Below the pieces are notes generated by a model, which saw nothing but the letters and a program-made list of their open reading frames with translations, had not been told where the DNA came from and made no database searches. A stretch of 57,954 nt of DNA, taken from positions 1 through 57,954 of the forward strand of contig CAIXZH010000091.1 of NCBI GenBank assembly GCA_903923905.1, read 5' to 3'. A program made the position numbers and the translations under genes. Positions 8,939 through 16,942 of the stretch are shown one piece after another. The stretch is from an uncultured Bacteroidia bacterium. Lineage in GTDB: Bacteria > Bacteroidota > Bacteroidia > Bacteroidales > Prolixibacteraceae. Numbering within the stretch: the first letter of the stretch is position 1; each line of letters opens with the position of its first letter.

Positions 8939-9004
8939 CAAAGGTGACTTCTTTTCAGTCGGAAAGAGTTACATGATTTCATTAAAAAGTTGCAATATTC
9001 ACAC
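8939..9004 (-). promoter_or_regulatory. 66-bp regulon promoter P3, for coiled-coil exported protein
   Basis: Minus strand: GTGTGAAT, 1 nt, distal TTGCAAC, 14 nt, proximal ATGTAAC (8968-8974), 21 nt, -7 box CACCTTTG (8939-8946). The distal element has two changes; all spacings are as in the other copies. Confidence 0.88.
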
Positions 9005-9029
9005 ATTAAATCTTATTCCTGTTGCCTTT

Positions 9030-10976
9030 TTAATCCCGGGAAAGCGCCTCAATAGGATCGAGATGGGCAGCTTTTTGAGCAGGGAGATAACCGAACAGAA
9101 TACCCGTCAGAAAAGCGCACGTGAAGGCAATCAGAACAGGGGCCACCGTGAAAATCAGGCGCCATCCTGCAAGCGCAGAAACCGCTAGTCCACCTCCAAT
9201 ACCGACAAGGATACCCGCTAATCCGCCAATAAAACAAACCAGGACTGCCTCAGTCAGGAATTGAAACATTACGTCGAAACTGCGGGCACCGATTGCCATT
9301 CTTATTCCGATTTCACGAGTACGTTCAGTGACAGATACGAGCATGATGTTCATTACTCCTATACCGCCAACTACCAGTGAGATGACGGCAATCGCAGCCA
9401 ACAGGTAGGTAAGCGTATTTTGCGTTTCATTGGCCGTAGCAATTGTATCAGCCATGTTCCTGATATTAAAATCTTCCTTGCGGTGGCGATGCATCAGCAA
9501 GGTATGGAGTCCTGCCTGCACCACAGTCATATTGGCATCCGGCTTTACCCTTACGATAATGTGTTTAAAAAAGCGTTGTCCAAAGATACGGGCCCCTGCT
9601 GTTGTGTAGGGCAACCAAACTGAGTTGTCCAGATCATCTCCGCGCGGGGTGGAACCTTTACTGCTCAGGACACCAATTACCAAAAAGGGGGCGTTTCCAA
9701 TGAGCAGGTATTTACCCAGCGGATTCGTGCCTTCCTGAAATAGATTAGTTACTACTGTCTGGCCAAGTACCACGACCTGGGCATAACGTTTTACGTGTTC
9801 TGCAGTGAAGAAAACGCCCGTTTGTGGTGGCCAATCATGCACCTTCGGAAAGTCTTCCCCGGCTCCAACAGCTGTTACTGTGAGGTCCTGGTTCCCAAAA
9901 CGAAGAAGTGTAGACAACTCAGTCTCCGGATCTACTAAAGAAACACCGGGTACATTAGCTATAAATGGCAGATCTTCGGGCAAAAAGCTGACCACTATTT
10001 CGCCTGAAGCCCGAACAGCCGGAGGGCCGCGTTCAATAGTCAGCAAGTCTGTCCCCATTGCCTGAATGCGTTCTATGACATCCTGCTTGGCCCCGTTGCC
10101 GATTGCCATAAGTGCGACAACTGAAGCGACTCCTATAATAATACCCAGCATGGTCAGAGCGGTTCGCAGCCGGTTGTTTATCAGCGAACGCAGCGCCATC
10201 TTCAGAGCTTCACCTATTACAGCAGTTCCGGCATTTGCATCTTTTATAGTTTTGCCAATTTGAGCCTGATTAATTGATTTTGCTTTCTTTTGTTGCTCCT
10301 CGGAAGTGATACTTCCGTCTGCAATTTTTACAATCCGGTGTGCATATGCTGCGATAGTGCTGTCGTGAGTCACTAAAATAATAGTATGACCTTGTTTATT
10401 CAACTCCACAAGAATAGCCATTACCTCCTTACCTCCCTGACTGTCAAGCGCACCTGTTGGCTCATCAGCCAGAATTACAGGACCGCCATTCATAAGCGCC
10501 CGCGCAATGCTGACGCGCTGTTGCTGACCTCCCGAGAGTTGGTTCGGATGATGCTGTATCCGGTCGCCAAGGCCGAGGTTCAGTAGAAGTTCCTTGGCAT
10601 GTGCCTCCCGCTTTTCTTTTGGCATACCACGGTAAACCGCCGGAACTTCCGCATTTTCCAGCGCATTGAGATCCGACATCAGGTTGTAACGTTGAAAGAT
10701 AAACCCAAAGGTATCACGTCGTAATGCAGCAAGTGCGTCACTGCTTAATGATGCTACATCAATTCCACGAATGCAGTATGTGCCTTTGGACGGTTTATCG
10801 AGGCATCCGATAATATTCATAAGTGTAGACTTTCCGGAACCGGATGCCCCCATAATAGCGACAAATTCGCCACTCTGAATTATCAGACTTATCTCTTTGA
10901 GAACAGTCAGTGGTTCCCCGCCAGAGGTATAGGTGCGGCATACACTTTTCAATTCGAGGAGTGGTTGATTTATCAT
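9030..10976 (-). CDS. macB: MacB-type ABC transporter, fused ATPase and permease
   Basis: 648 residues, the usual MacB length. The N-terminal ATPase domain has Walker A GASGSGKST (about residue 44), signature LSGGQQQRVSIARAL (about 146) and Walker B VILADEPTGALD. The C-terminal half has the first membrane helix near residue 275 (ALTMLGIIIGVASVVALMAI), a periplasmic domain, and three helices near the end with the FtsX-type LVSVTERTREIGIRMAIGA motif. MacB drives export through a MacA adaptor and a TolC channel by mechanotransmission; substrates elsewhere include macrolides, peptides and lipids, and this one is unknown. Its start overlaps the macA stop by 4 bp (ATGA), so translation is coupled. 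It is the last gene of the P4 operon. Confidence 0.95.
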   Translation of the reverse strand: MINQPLLELKSVCRTYTSGGEPLTVLKEISLIIQSGEFVAIMGASGSGKSTLMNIIGCLDKPSKGTYCIRGIDVASLSSDALAALRRDTFGFIFQRYNLMSDLNALENAEVPAVYRGMPKEKREAHAKELLLNLGLGDRIQHHPNQLSGGQQQRVSIARALMNGGPVILADEPTGALDSQGGKEVMAILVELNKQGHTIILVTHDSTIAAYAHRIVKIADGSITSEEQQKKAKSINQAQIGKTIKDANAGTAVIGEALKMALRSLINNRLRTALTMLGIIIGVASVVALMAIGNGAKQDVIERIQAMGTDLLTIERGPPAVRASGEIVVSFLPEDLPFIANVPGVSLVDPETELSTLLRFGNQDLTVTAVGAGEDFPKVHDWPPQTGVFFTAEHVKRYAQVVVLGQTVVTNLFQEGTNPLGKYLLIGNAPFLVIGVLSSKGSTPRGDDLDNSVWLPYTTAGARIFGQRFFKHIIVRVKPDANMTVVQAGLHTLLMHRHRKEDFNIRNMADTIATANETQNTLTYLLAAIAVISLVVGGIGVMNIMLVSVTERTREIGIRMAIGARSFDVMFQFLTEAVLVCFIGGLAGILVGIGGGLAVSALAGWRLIFTVAPVLIAFTCAFLTGILFGYLPAQKAAHLDPIEALSRD

Positions 10977-12214
10977 AGCCCCTTCTTAGCGCTTAACGCA
11001 CTCTTATTAGTTGAATTCTTTGTCCTAATTTCACTGATAACAACCTTTTCCTTTTCGGCAAGCCCATCTTTGACTTCTGTTAAAATCTCGCCTTTGATCC
11101 CTATTTTGACAGATCGCACTTCAATCTTTCCGTTACCCTTCAGCACCTTTATCTCTATGGTGGATCCCTCGTTGGCATTTCCTACCGCAGCTGTTGGGAT
11201 AAGCAAAACTCCCTTAGCCTGCTCCAATATGATGAAGACCTGGGCTGTCATTTGAATTCTCAATTCGCGTTTTGGATTTGGAATGTCGAAAAGTACATCG
11301 TAAAAAACTACATTATTAATAAGTTCCGGTGTGGGGAGGATTTGATGTACTTTCCCATTCCACCGAATGGTGTCCCCAAGGATTGTAAAATAGACATCCT
11401 GACCCGGTTTAACCAGAACAATATCCGCCTCAGATACCTGAGCCCAGACTGTAACGGTATCAAGATCAGCGATCCGTAAAATATTTGGAGCCGATTGATT
11501 GGCGTTGAGCGTTTGCCCCTCCAACAGGTTAATGGAAACAATTTCACCTGTAATAGGCGCAGTGATTTTGGTATATCCAAGATTGGCTTTAGCTGTTTTT
11601 ACCGATGCAGATGCCTGCTTCATCTGTGCAGAAAGCGAAGCTGAATCAGCAAAAGCGACATCGTAATTAGCTTGTGTGATGTCGCGGTCGCTCGCCGATA
11701 TAGAATGGTGAGTATAGAGCGAATCGTTACGGTTTCGCTGCAATTTAGCTAGTATAAGTTGGGCCTCTTTGAGAGATCGTTGTGAGGTCATATTTTCGAG
11801 CGTTGCTTTTGCAGAAGTAATAGCGGTTTCCGTTAGAACCGAATCTATTTCCGCAATCAATTGGTCCTTGACAACCGGATCTCCCCGCTTAACCTTAAGC
11901 GATTTTAGCAAACCGGAAGTTTGAGCACCGACATCGACATACTTGATTGGTTGCACAATGCCAGCTGCAACCACAGTGCTTTCAATATTGCCTCGCTCAA
12001 CGGGTGCGGTTGCATAGATAACCGCAGGCTTACCGAATATCCAGTGATAGGCCAGGGCACATGCAATAATGATCAGAAGAACGCCTATGATCAAAAGATA
12101 ATTTTGTTTCAGAAAGTTCCATAACTTACCGGGCTGTTCCATAGGCGGTGTTGCCGTCTCAATGCTTGGGGTTGCTTCGGATTTACTAACCGGATTTATC
12201 CTTTTCTTTTCCAT
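10973..12214 (-). CDS. macA: MacA-like periplasmic adaptor (HlyD family)
   Basis: 413 residues. There is a cytoplasmic N-terminus, one membrane helix at about 34-55 (YLLIIGVLLIIIACALAYHW), then a biotinyl-lipoyl-like segment (VVAAGIVQPIKYVDVGAQTSG), a helical hairpin about residues 115-200 and the return lipoyl half (KITAPITGEIVSINLLEGQ). The C-terminal beta-barrel and membrane-proximal domains follow. It would bridge MacB in the inner membrane to the TolC-like channel encoded just upstream. It lies 17 bp after tolC and overlaps macB by 4 bp, forming a complete tripartite pump operon. Confidence 0.93.
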   Translation of the reverse strand: MEKKRINPVSKSEATPSIETATPPMEQPGKLWNFLKQNYLLIIGVLLIIIACALAYHWIFGKPAVIYATAPVERGNIESTVVAAGIVQPIKYVDVGAQTSGLLKSLKVKRGDPVVKDQLIAEIDSVLTETAITSAKATLENMTSQRSLKEAQLILAKLQRNRNDSLYTHHSISASDRDITQANYDVAFADSASLSAQMKQASASVKTAKANLGYTKITAPITGEIVSINLLEGQTLNANQSAPNILRIADLDTVTVWAQVSEADIVLVKPGQDVYFTILGDTIRWNGKVHQILPTPELINNVVFYDVLFDIPNPKRELRIQMTAQVFIILEQAKGVLLIPTAAVGNANEGSTIEIKVLKGNGKIEVRSVKIGIKGEILTEVKDGLAEKEKVVISEIRTKNSTNKSALSAKKGL

Positions 12215-12231
12215 TTTTGTAATGTTGTATT

Positions 12232-13551
12232 TTAAAATATCAGGGATTTACCCAGGTAGAAATCAACCATCTTTGCTTTTAAAACATAATCGTACTTTGC
12301 CTGAATGAGCAACATTTTAGCTTTATTGTAATTGTTCTTCTCGATCAAAAAATCGGTTACTCCCATCGCGCCGACATTGAACTTTTTTTCCATATCAGAA
12401 TAGGTCCGTTTTTCGAGCTCCATTTGTTCCTGTGTTGCAAGGAGCTTTCGCCCTGCCATCACCTGGTTGGTATAGAACATTTCAATACTCTTCCGCACAT
12501 CGTTCCTGATTTGCTTTTCGTTCCATTGCACATTCTGGACGTTTATTTTAGCAATCGCCACAATACTTCTTACCATAAGATTGTTGAAGATGGGAATAGC
12601 CAGCGTGAGGCTAACCTGCTGACTAAAATTGTTTTTAAATTGGCTCCCAAATTGTTCTGATTTTGCTCCTGTATAGCCCGTCAAGAGAGCTCCTCCCAAA
12701 CTGAGTTTTGGTAATATTCCACTTTCAGCCATTCTTAAACTAAAGAGTGCCGCATCGGTTTTCTGGGATGCACTTTTAATCTGTGGCAAAAAACTTTCAG
12801 AGATCTTATCAATTTCATTGGGCGACATGGGGATTTCCGGAAACAACTCCTTTAATTCCATCCGGGGTAGGTCAAAATCGTTTCTTACAGGCACTACCAT
12901 TAATTGCAGCAATGTTAGTTTATCCAGTAATAACTGATTATCGGCATTCACTTTAAGTAGTTTATCCGATGATAACTGTGATTGTATCTGCAGTAAACTC
13001 AGCTCAGCCAGCTTCCCGAAATCGACAAATTGTTGGATTTGCCGCACCTGAACCGTGGTGGCATCCACCTGGGCCTGCGCGACACTAATGGCTTCGTAAT
13101 CCATAAGTACCTGCATATATCCTGCCACTACATTAAGCAGAATATCGTTTTTCGTTTTTTCCACATCGAGCATACCAGCCTCGTAGAGAAGCTTATTCTG
13201 TTTTACAGTATTTAGAAGCAGCCATCCATTAAAAATCGTAACTGAACTATTTATTCCAAAGTCGTTTGTTGATATGTTTTGTCTCGTATATTGAGAGGTG
13301 GAAGGGTCCTTTATTGAACCTGCATTCAAGCTATACACATCATTCATGTTCAGATTCGGGAGCATGGCAGCCCTGGACTGGGTTAGGTTTATTTTCTCAA
13401 TTTGGGTGCCCAGTTGTTCCTGATTAAGGGAAATATTCTGTTTAAAAGCCGTATCAATACAGGCTTTTAGCGACCATGTAGTTTGGGCATTGGCTGATAA
13501 ACAGATTAATCCGGTAATTAAGGCAACAATATATCTACGTATTGTTTTCAT
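12232..13551 (-). CDS. TolC family outer-membrane efflux channel
   Basis: 439 residues with a signal peptide ending near LSANAQ. The sequence shows the two related OEP halves: N-terminal SLKACIDTAFKQNISLNQEQ, and the second half beginning near SLRMAESGILPKLSLGG with long coiled-coil helices (about 350-430). This is the outer-membrane exit duct for the MacAB pump. It is preceded by a 33-residue hydrophobic ORF and an unusually long leader from promoter P4. The order tolC-macA-macB is common in Bacteroidota efflux operons. Confidence 0.92.
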   Translation of the reverse strand: MKTIRRYIVALITGLICLSANAQTTWSLKACIDTAFKQNISLNQEQLGTQIEKINLTQSRAAMLPNLNMNDVYSLNAGSIKDPSTSQYTRQNISTNDFGINSSVTIFNGWLLLNTVKQNKLLYEAGMLDVEKTKNDILLNVVAGYMQVLMDYEAISVAQAQVDATTVQVRQIQQFVDFGKLAELSLLQIQSQLSSDKLLKVNADNQLLLDKLTLLQLMVVPVRNDFDLPRMELKELFPEIPMSPNEIDKISESFLPQIKSASQKTDAALFSLRMAESGILPKLSLGGALLTGYTGAKSEQFGSQFKNNFSQQVSLTLAIPIFNNLMVRSIVAIAKINVQNVQWNEKQIRNDVRKSIEMFYTNQVMAGRKLLATQEQMELEKRTYSDMEKKFNVGAMGVTDFLIEKNNYNKAKMLLIQAKYDYVLKAKMVDFYLGKSLIF

Positions 13552-13582
13552 ATTTTAAGTACCCCTTTATTTGTTGTAATAG

Positions 13583-13684
13583 TCATGTTGTTTTAAATGC
13601 AAAAGCAAAGAATACGGCAAAGCCGAGAAATAATATGGAGGTCATGAAGACATTCGAGAAAATTAGCAGAAGAATGGTTCTCAT
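13583..13684 (-). CDS. Possible 33-residue membrane peptide upstream of tolC
   Basis: ATG 13684 opens a 33-codon frame, MRTILLLIFSNVFMTSILFL followed by GFAVFFAFAFKTT and TGA. It is almost entirely one hydrophobic segment with a single positive residue before it, as expected for a small one-helix membrane protein. It ends 31 bp before the tolC ATG. It could be a pump-associated peptide or a leader peptide in the long P4 transcript. The only support is composition and position; the frame is short enough to arise by chance. Confidence 0.45.
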   Translation of the reverse strand: MRTILLLIFSNVFMTSILFLGFAVFFAFAFKTT

Positions 13685-13821
13685 CGGATTTAAAATTCGT
13701 TTCTCTCGTGCCCGACCTTGAAGAGGTTAAGGTATCAACATAGCGGAAGCATTTTCCTGAGAATCTGAACCGGAACATGCCAGGCTGTGTTATTGAAGAA
13801 CCTTGAGAATTAATTTGTCCA
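13685..13821 (-). other. Long untranslated leader after promoter P4
   Basis: From the inferred start near 13821 to the 33-residue ORF is about 137 nt, and to tolC about 270 nt. All but one of the other regulon promoters are followed by a start codon within 24-40 bp of the -7 box. A 61-codon frame (13593-13778) is present, but its protein looks random. I see no known riboswitch; a regulatory leader or a decayed first gene are both possible. Confidence 0.5.
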
Positions 13822-13827
13822 ACAAGA

Positions 13828-13893
13828 CAAAGGTGAGAAGCTTTACAGCTAAAGGTGTTACATTACTTTGGGAAAAGGTTACATGATTCACAC
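13828..13893 (-). promoter_or_regulatory. 66-bp regulon promoter P4, for tolC-macA-macB
   Basis: Minus strand: GTGTGAATCATGTAAC, 14 nt, ATGTAAC (13857-13863), 21 nt, -7 box CACCTTTG (13828-13835). Both elements are perfect. The rest of the gap, 13894-13998, is downstream of marC and shows nothing further. Confidence 0.9.
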
Positions 13894-13998
13894 ATTAGGT
13901 GCTTAGGTAACTTCAATAAACGCAAAGAAAAAACGAAGAGAATTATAGGTTTGCGTCCTTCTTGAGCTCGGCGCGACACTGTATTTTTTAATTAAATA

Positions 13999-14613
13999 CT
14001 AAATATTGAATGCCAGTTTGATTCCTCCGATCAGCATATTTGCGCCAAGCACTCCAATAACAATCCCCATAATTTTTCCAATAATCAAAAGATTGTTTTC
14101 GCCTAAAAGTCGTACTATATAATTACTGTAAATAAAGGCCAGATAGGTAAAGAATATAATCAGTGCAAAGATCATAATTGTGATGAATACCTGAATGAAA
14201 TCTGCATTCACCACAAAATTCATTCCTGTAACAATGGTTCCCGGACCTGCCATAATTGGAATCGCCAATGGGGATATAGCGATGCTATCATCAAAAACAG
14301 GTTTGTCCTTCAAATGTGGGCCTGTTTTCTTTGATTGCAGCATATCAAATCCAATATAAAAGATCAGAACTCCCCCAAATACTTTAAATGAAGGTATGGT
14401 TAAGCCAAAAATCTCGAAAATATACTTACCTGCTACGATAAAGGCAAATACGATCAGAAAAGCAACCACATTTGCAGTTTTTGCAATTCCCTTTTTTTTC
14501 TTCGCATTGATACCTTCGGTCAGCTTAACGAAAATAGGGATGTTAACAAGAGGGTTCATTATGGCAAAAAATGCCATAAAAACGGTTAGTGCATAGCTCC
14601 AGTAGTTTTCCAT
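13999..14613 (-). CDS. MarC family integral membrane protein
   Basis: 204 residues from MENYWSYALTVFMAFFAIMNPL; the open frame extends 17 codons upstream into tamL, but the internal ATG gives the normal MarC N-terminus and leaves a 25-bp gap. Six hydrophobic helices are seen. The family hallmark FFAIMNPLVNIPIF is near the start and AIPIMAGPGTI lies mid-protein (around residue 115). MarC proteins (UPF0056) are inner-membrane proteins of unsettled function, not proven drug pumps. It is the last gene of the apparent cbpA-cbpM-tamB-tamL-marC unit. Confidence 0.88.
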   Translation of the reverse strand: MENYWSYALTVFMAFFAIMNPLVNIPIFVKLTEGINAKKKKGIAKTANVVAFLIVFAFIVAGKYIFEIFGLTIPSFKVFGGVLIFYIGFDMLQSKKTGPHLKDKPVFDDSIAISPLAIPIMAGPGTIVTGMNFVVNADFIQVFITIMIFALIIFFTYLAFIYSNYIVRLLGENNLLIIGKIMGIVIGVLGANMLIGGIKLAFNI

Positions 14614-14638
14614 CGCATGTAAAGATATTACTATTCGG

Positions 14639-16942
14639 CTAAAAAGGATATCCGATAGCAACATTTAAGATGAGGTTCTCACCTCTCCAGGTTGAATTTC
14701 CAAAGTTGAACTGGTTGGTTACCCACCTGTGATTTTCTTCCAGCCAGGGCTTTCTTAACGGCATGGCCAGATCGAATCGTAAAATGAAAAAGGAGACATC
14801 AATTCTTAAACCGACACCTGTTCCGACTGCAAGCTGATCTGCAAAACCGGAAAATGTAAACGGACTTCCAATTGTTGAAGGATCTGATTTTAACATCCAG
14901 ACATTTCCTGCATCAACAAAAAGAGCACCTTTAAAATAACGATAAATATTAAAACGATACTCCGCATTCGATTCAAGTTTTAAATTTCCTCCTAATTGCA
15001 GAAATACAGCGTTGCCCGGATTCTGAAAATAGGTACCCGGTCCTACTGAATTAATCTGAAAAGCACGAATACTGTTAGGCCCTCCGCTAAAAAATTGCTC
15101 AGTATAAGGCAAAACCGAAGAATTACTAAATGGTCTGGCAACTCCGGCAAAGATCCGCAAAGCCAATTTATTCTTATCCATAAAATTGAAATAACCGCGA
15201 CCATCCAAACTAAATTTTGCAAATTGGGAATAAACATAACCAGCAATTCCTGAGGGATTTGCCGATGAAATTTTCTCCCCGGCAATCAATTTTAACAATG
15301 AAAAATCATTTCCGGCAAACGCCGAAGTGAAATGGAAATAGTATTGGTTCTTTTTCCCTGTAATTACCTGTTCATTATAAGTATATGAATAACTTCCTCC
15401 TGCAATAAACTTTTCTTCATAGCTTAGTTTCAGAAAAGGGTTTGAATTCAGTAAATCGTTAAAGGCAGCTGATCTGTTCCCAATGGAGGTCAAACTCACA
15501 CTAACAGGATCTAATTCATGCTCCACAAGGATATTTCTTTTCCATTTATATCCATACACAAACTGAAATGTTTGCATATCAAAATAGTCGACTCTTTTCA
15601 AATAATTATAAGAAACTGAAAAATTTGTTGTTGGAACATAGATATTTCCTGTTCTGCGGATCTTAAACGGAACGACAAATCGTGGAAAAGTCAACTCAAG
15701 CTTGGGACTCCACGAATAGGAATAACTATTCTTTACTGCTCCGCTAATTTGTGTTTCGAATGATCCGGCCATATTCAGATTTAATAATTCGGCCCCATGA
15801 AATGTATTTCTATTCAAAAGACTAAAATTCAGAAGAGGGCCCGCATAATTATTTGATTTTGAAACAAGATCCATGTCCACCTTGAATGTGTGTTTTTGCA
15901 TGGGAGTCATCAGAATGGTGACATCCAAAAAGCCTGTTGCGGTAGTATCACTCTCTGTAAATTTGACCCTTACAAATTTGAAATTATTCAATGACATCAA
16001 ATGATTAAGGGTTAAGCTTTGATTTTTCCTCGAAAAGAGCTCATTTTTCCTGAAGTAAACCGATTTTAAAAGCACTCCCGGACTGATCTTCATTTCTGAC
16101 TCATTTGACAGAAAGGTCGTATTCCGATATCTGGCAGAATCTTTCTTAACGCCTGTAACGTCTTCTGTTAATGAATAATCCTGATCTATTGTGACATTTC
16201 TTATGCGGTAAACAGTCAGTGCAGTATTTGGGATACTGTCTTTCAAGGTAAGTTTGAGATTCACATTATGATTTATTTCTGAAGTATCTGCCTTAAAAAG
16301 CAGGTAATCAGGATTAAAGTAAAAGTACCCATGGTCTTTTAATAAGTCATCGATGCGGATCCTTTCGTTTTTTAAAATATCCAGGTTATAATCCTGGCCA
16401 CTTTTAATAAATGATTCTTTTTTTGCAGTCAGGATCAGGTGACTTAAGCTATCATCTGAGATCGCATAATTAACATCCTTAAAAAAGTAAGGCTTCTGTA
16501 TATGGCTGGTATAGATTATTTTTGCCGTATATTTCTTTTCAATAATTATAAATCCGGTATAACTTTTAAAGATCCCGATATTAAAAAGCCTGGCATCGAT
16601 GATTGCAGAGGTAACTTCCGGTTTAACACTACTCAATAATACCGGGGCTTCTCCCTTTTTTTTGAACCATTTTTGCAATTTATTTTTAGGAGTACTCCCG
16701 GCAGTCAATAACAACCACAATTTCGGACGCATGCCCAGAAAAACCTTATTTGGTAGTGGACGAACACCTTCTTCAGCGGTAGCCTTAACAAACTGGCTAT
16801 TTATTTTGTCTGTAGATTCCAGCACAATATCAGCTCCTGTATAAAGCTTTTCTCCTGCAGGTAAATGCCTGATGCCGCTGCATGCTGTCAGAAGCAGGAA
16901 ATTGAAAATCAGGAAATATCTATTTCGGATTGACGGTTTCAT
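14639..16942 (-). CDS. tamL: TamL: BamA/TamA-like outer-membrane assembly lipoprotein
   Basis: 767 residues. A lipoprotein signal with lipobox LLLTACSG distinguishes TamL from proteobacterial TamA. POTRA-like segments occupy the N-terminal half. The C-terminal half is a 16-strand-like barrel of the D15/BamA surface antigen type, with the conserved YTEQFFSGGPNSIRAF motif (the lid/loop-6 region) around residue 620 and a terminal strand ILNVAIGYPF. With TamB it is proposed to insert proteins or move lipids to the outer membrane. Its start overlaps the end of tamB by 23 bp, so the pair is coupled. Confidence 0.9.
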   Translation of the reverse strand: MKPSIRNRYFLIFNFLLLTACSGIRHLPAGEKLYTGADIVLESTDKINSQFVKATAEEGVRPLPNKVFLGMRPKLWLLLTAGSTPKNKLQKWFKKKGEAPVLLSSVKPEVTSAIIDARLFNIGIFKSYTGFIIIEKKYTAKIIYTSHIQKPYFFKDVNYAISDDSLSHLILTAKKESFIKSGQDYNLDILKNERIRIDDLLKDHGYFYFNPDYLLFKADTSEINHNVNLKLTLKDSIPNTALTVYRIRNVTIDQDYSLTEDVTGVKKDSARYRNTTFLSNESEMKISPGVLLKSVYFRKNELFSRKNQSLTLNHLMSLNNFKFVRVKFTESDTTATGFLDVTILMTPMQKHTFKVDMDLVSKSNNYAGPLLNFSLLNRNTFHGAELLNLNMAGSFETQISGAVKNSYSYSWSPKLELTFPRFVVPFKIRRTGNIYVPTTNFSVSYNYLKRVDYFDMQTFQFVYGYKWKRNILVEHELDPVSVSLTSIGNRSAAFNDLLNSNPFLKLSYEEKFIAGGSYSYTYNEQVITGKKNQYYFHFTSAFAGNDFSLLKLIAGEKISSANPSGIAGYVYSQFAKFSLDGRGYFNFMDKNKLALRIFAGVARPFSNSSVLPYTEQFFSGGPNSIRAFQINSVGPGTYFQNPGNAVFLQLGGNLKLESNAEYRFNIYRYFKGALFVDAGNVWMLKSDPSTIGSPFTFSGFADQLAVGTGVGLRIDVSFFILRFDLAMPLRKPWLEENHRWVTNQFNFGNSTWRGENLILNVAIGYPF

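Noticed and set aside
13593-13778. 61-codon frame in the P4 leader
   Set aside because: Its start lies at a regulon-like distance from P4, but the product lacks signal, membrane or domain features and is rich in scattered C, R and S; it also overlaps the more protein-like 33-residue frame.
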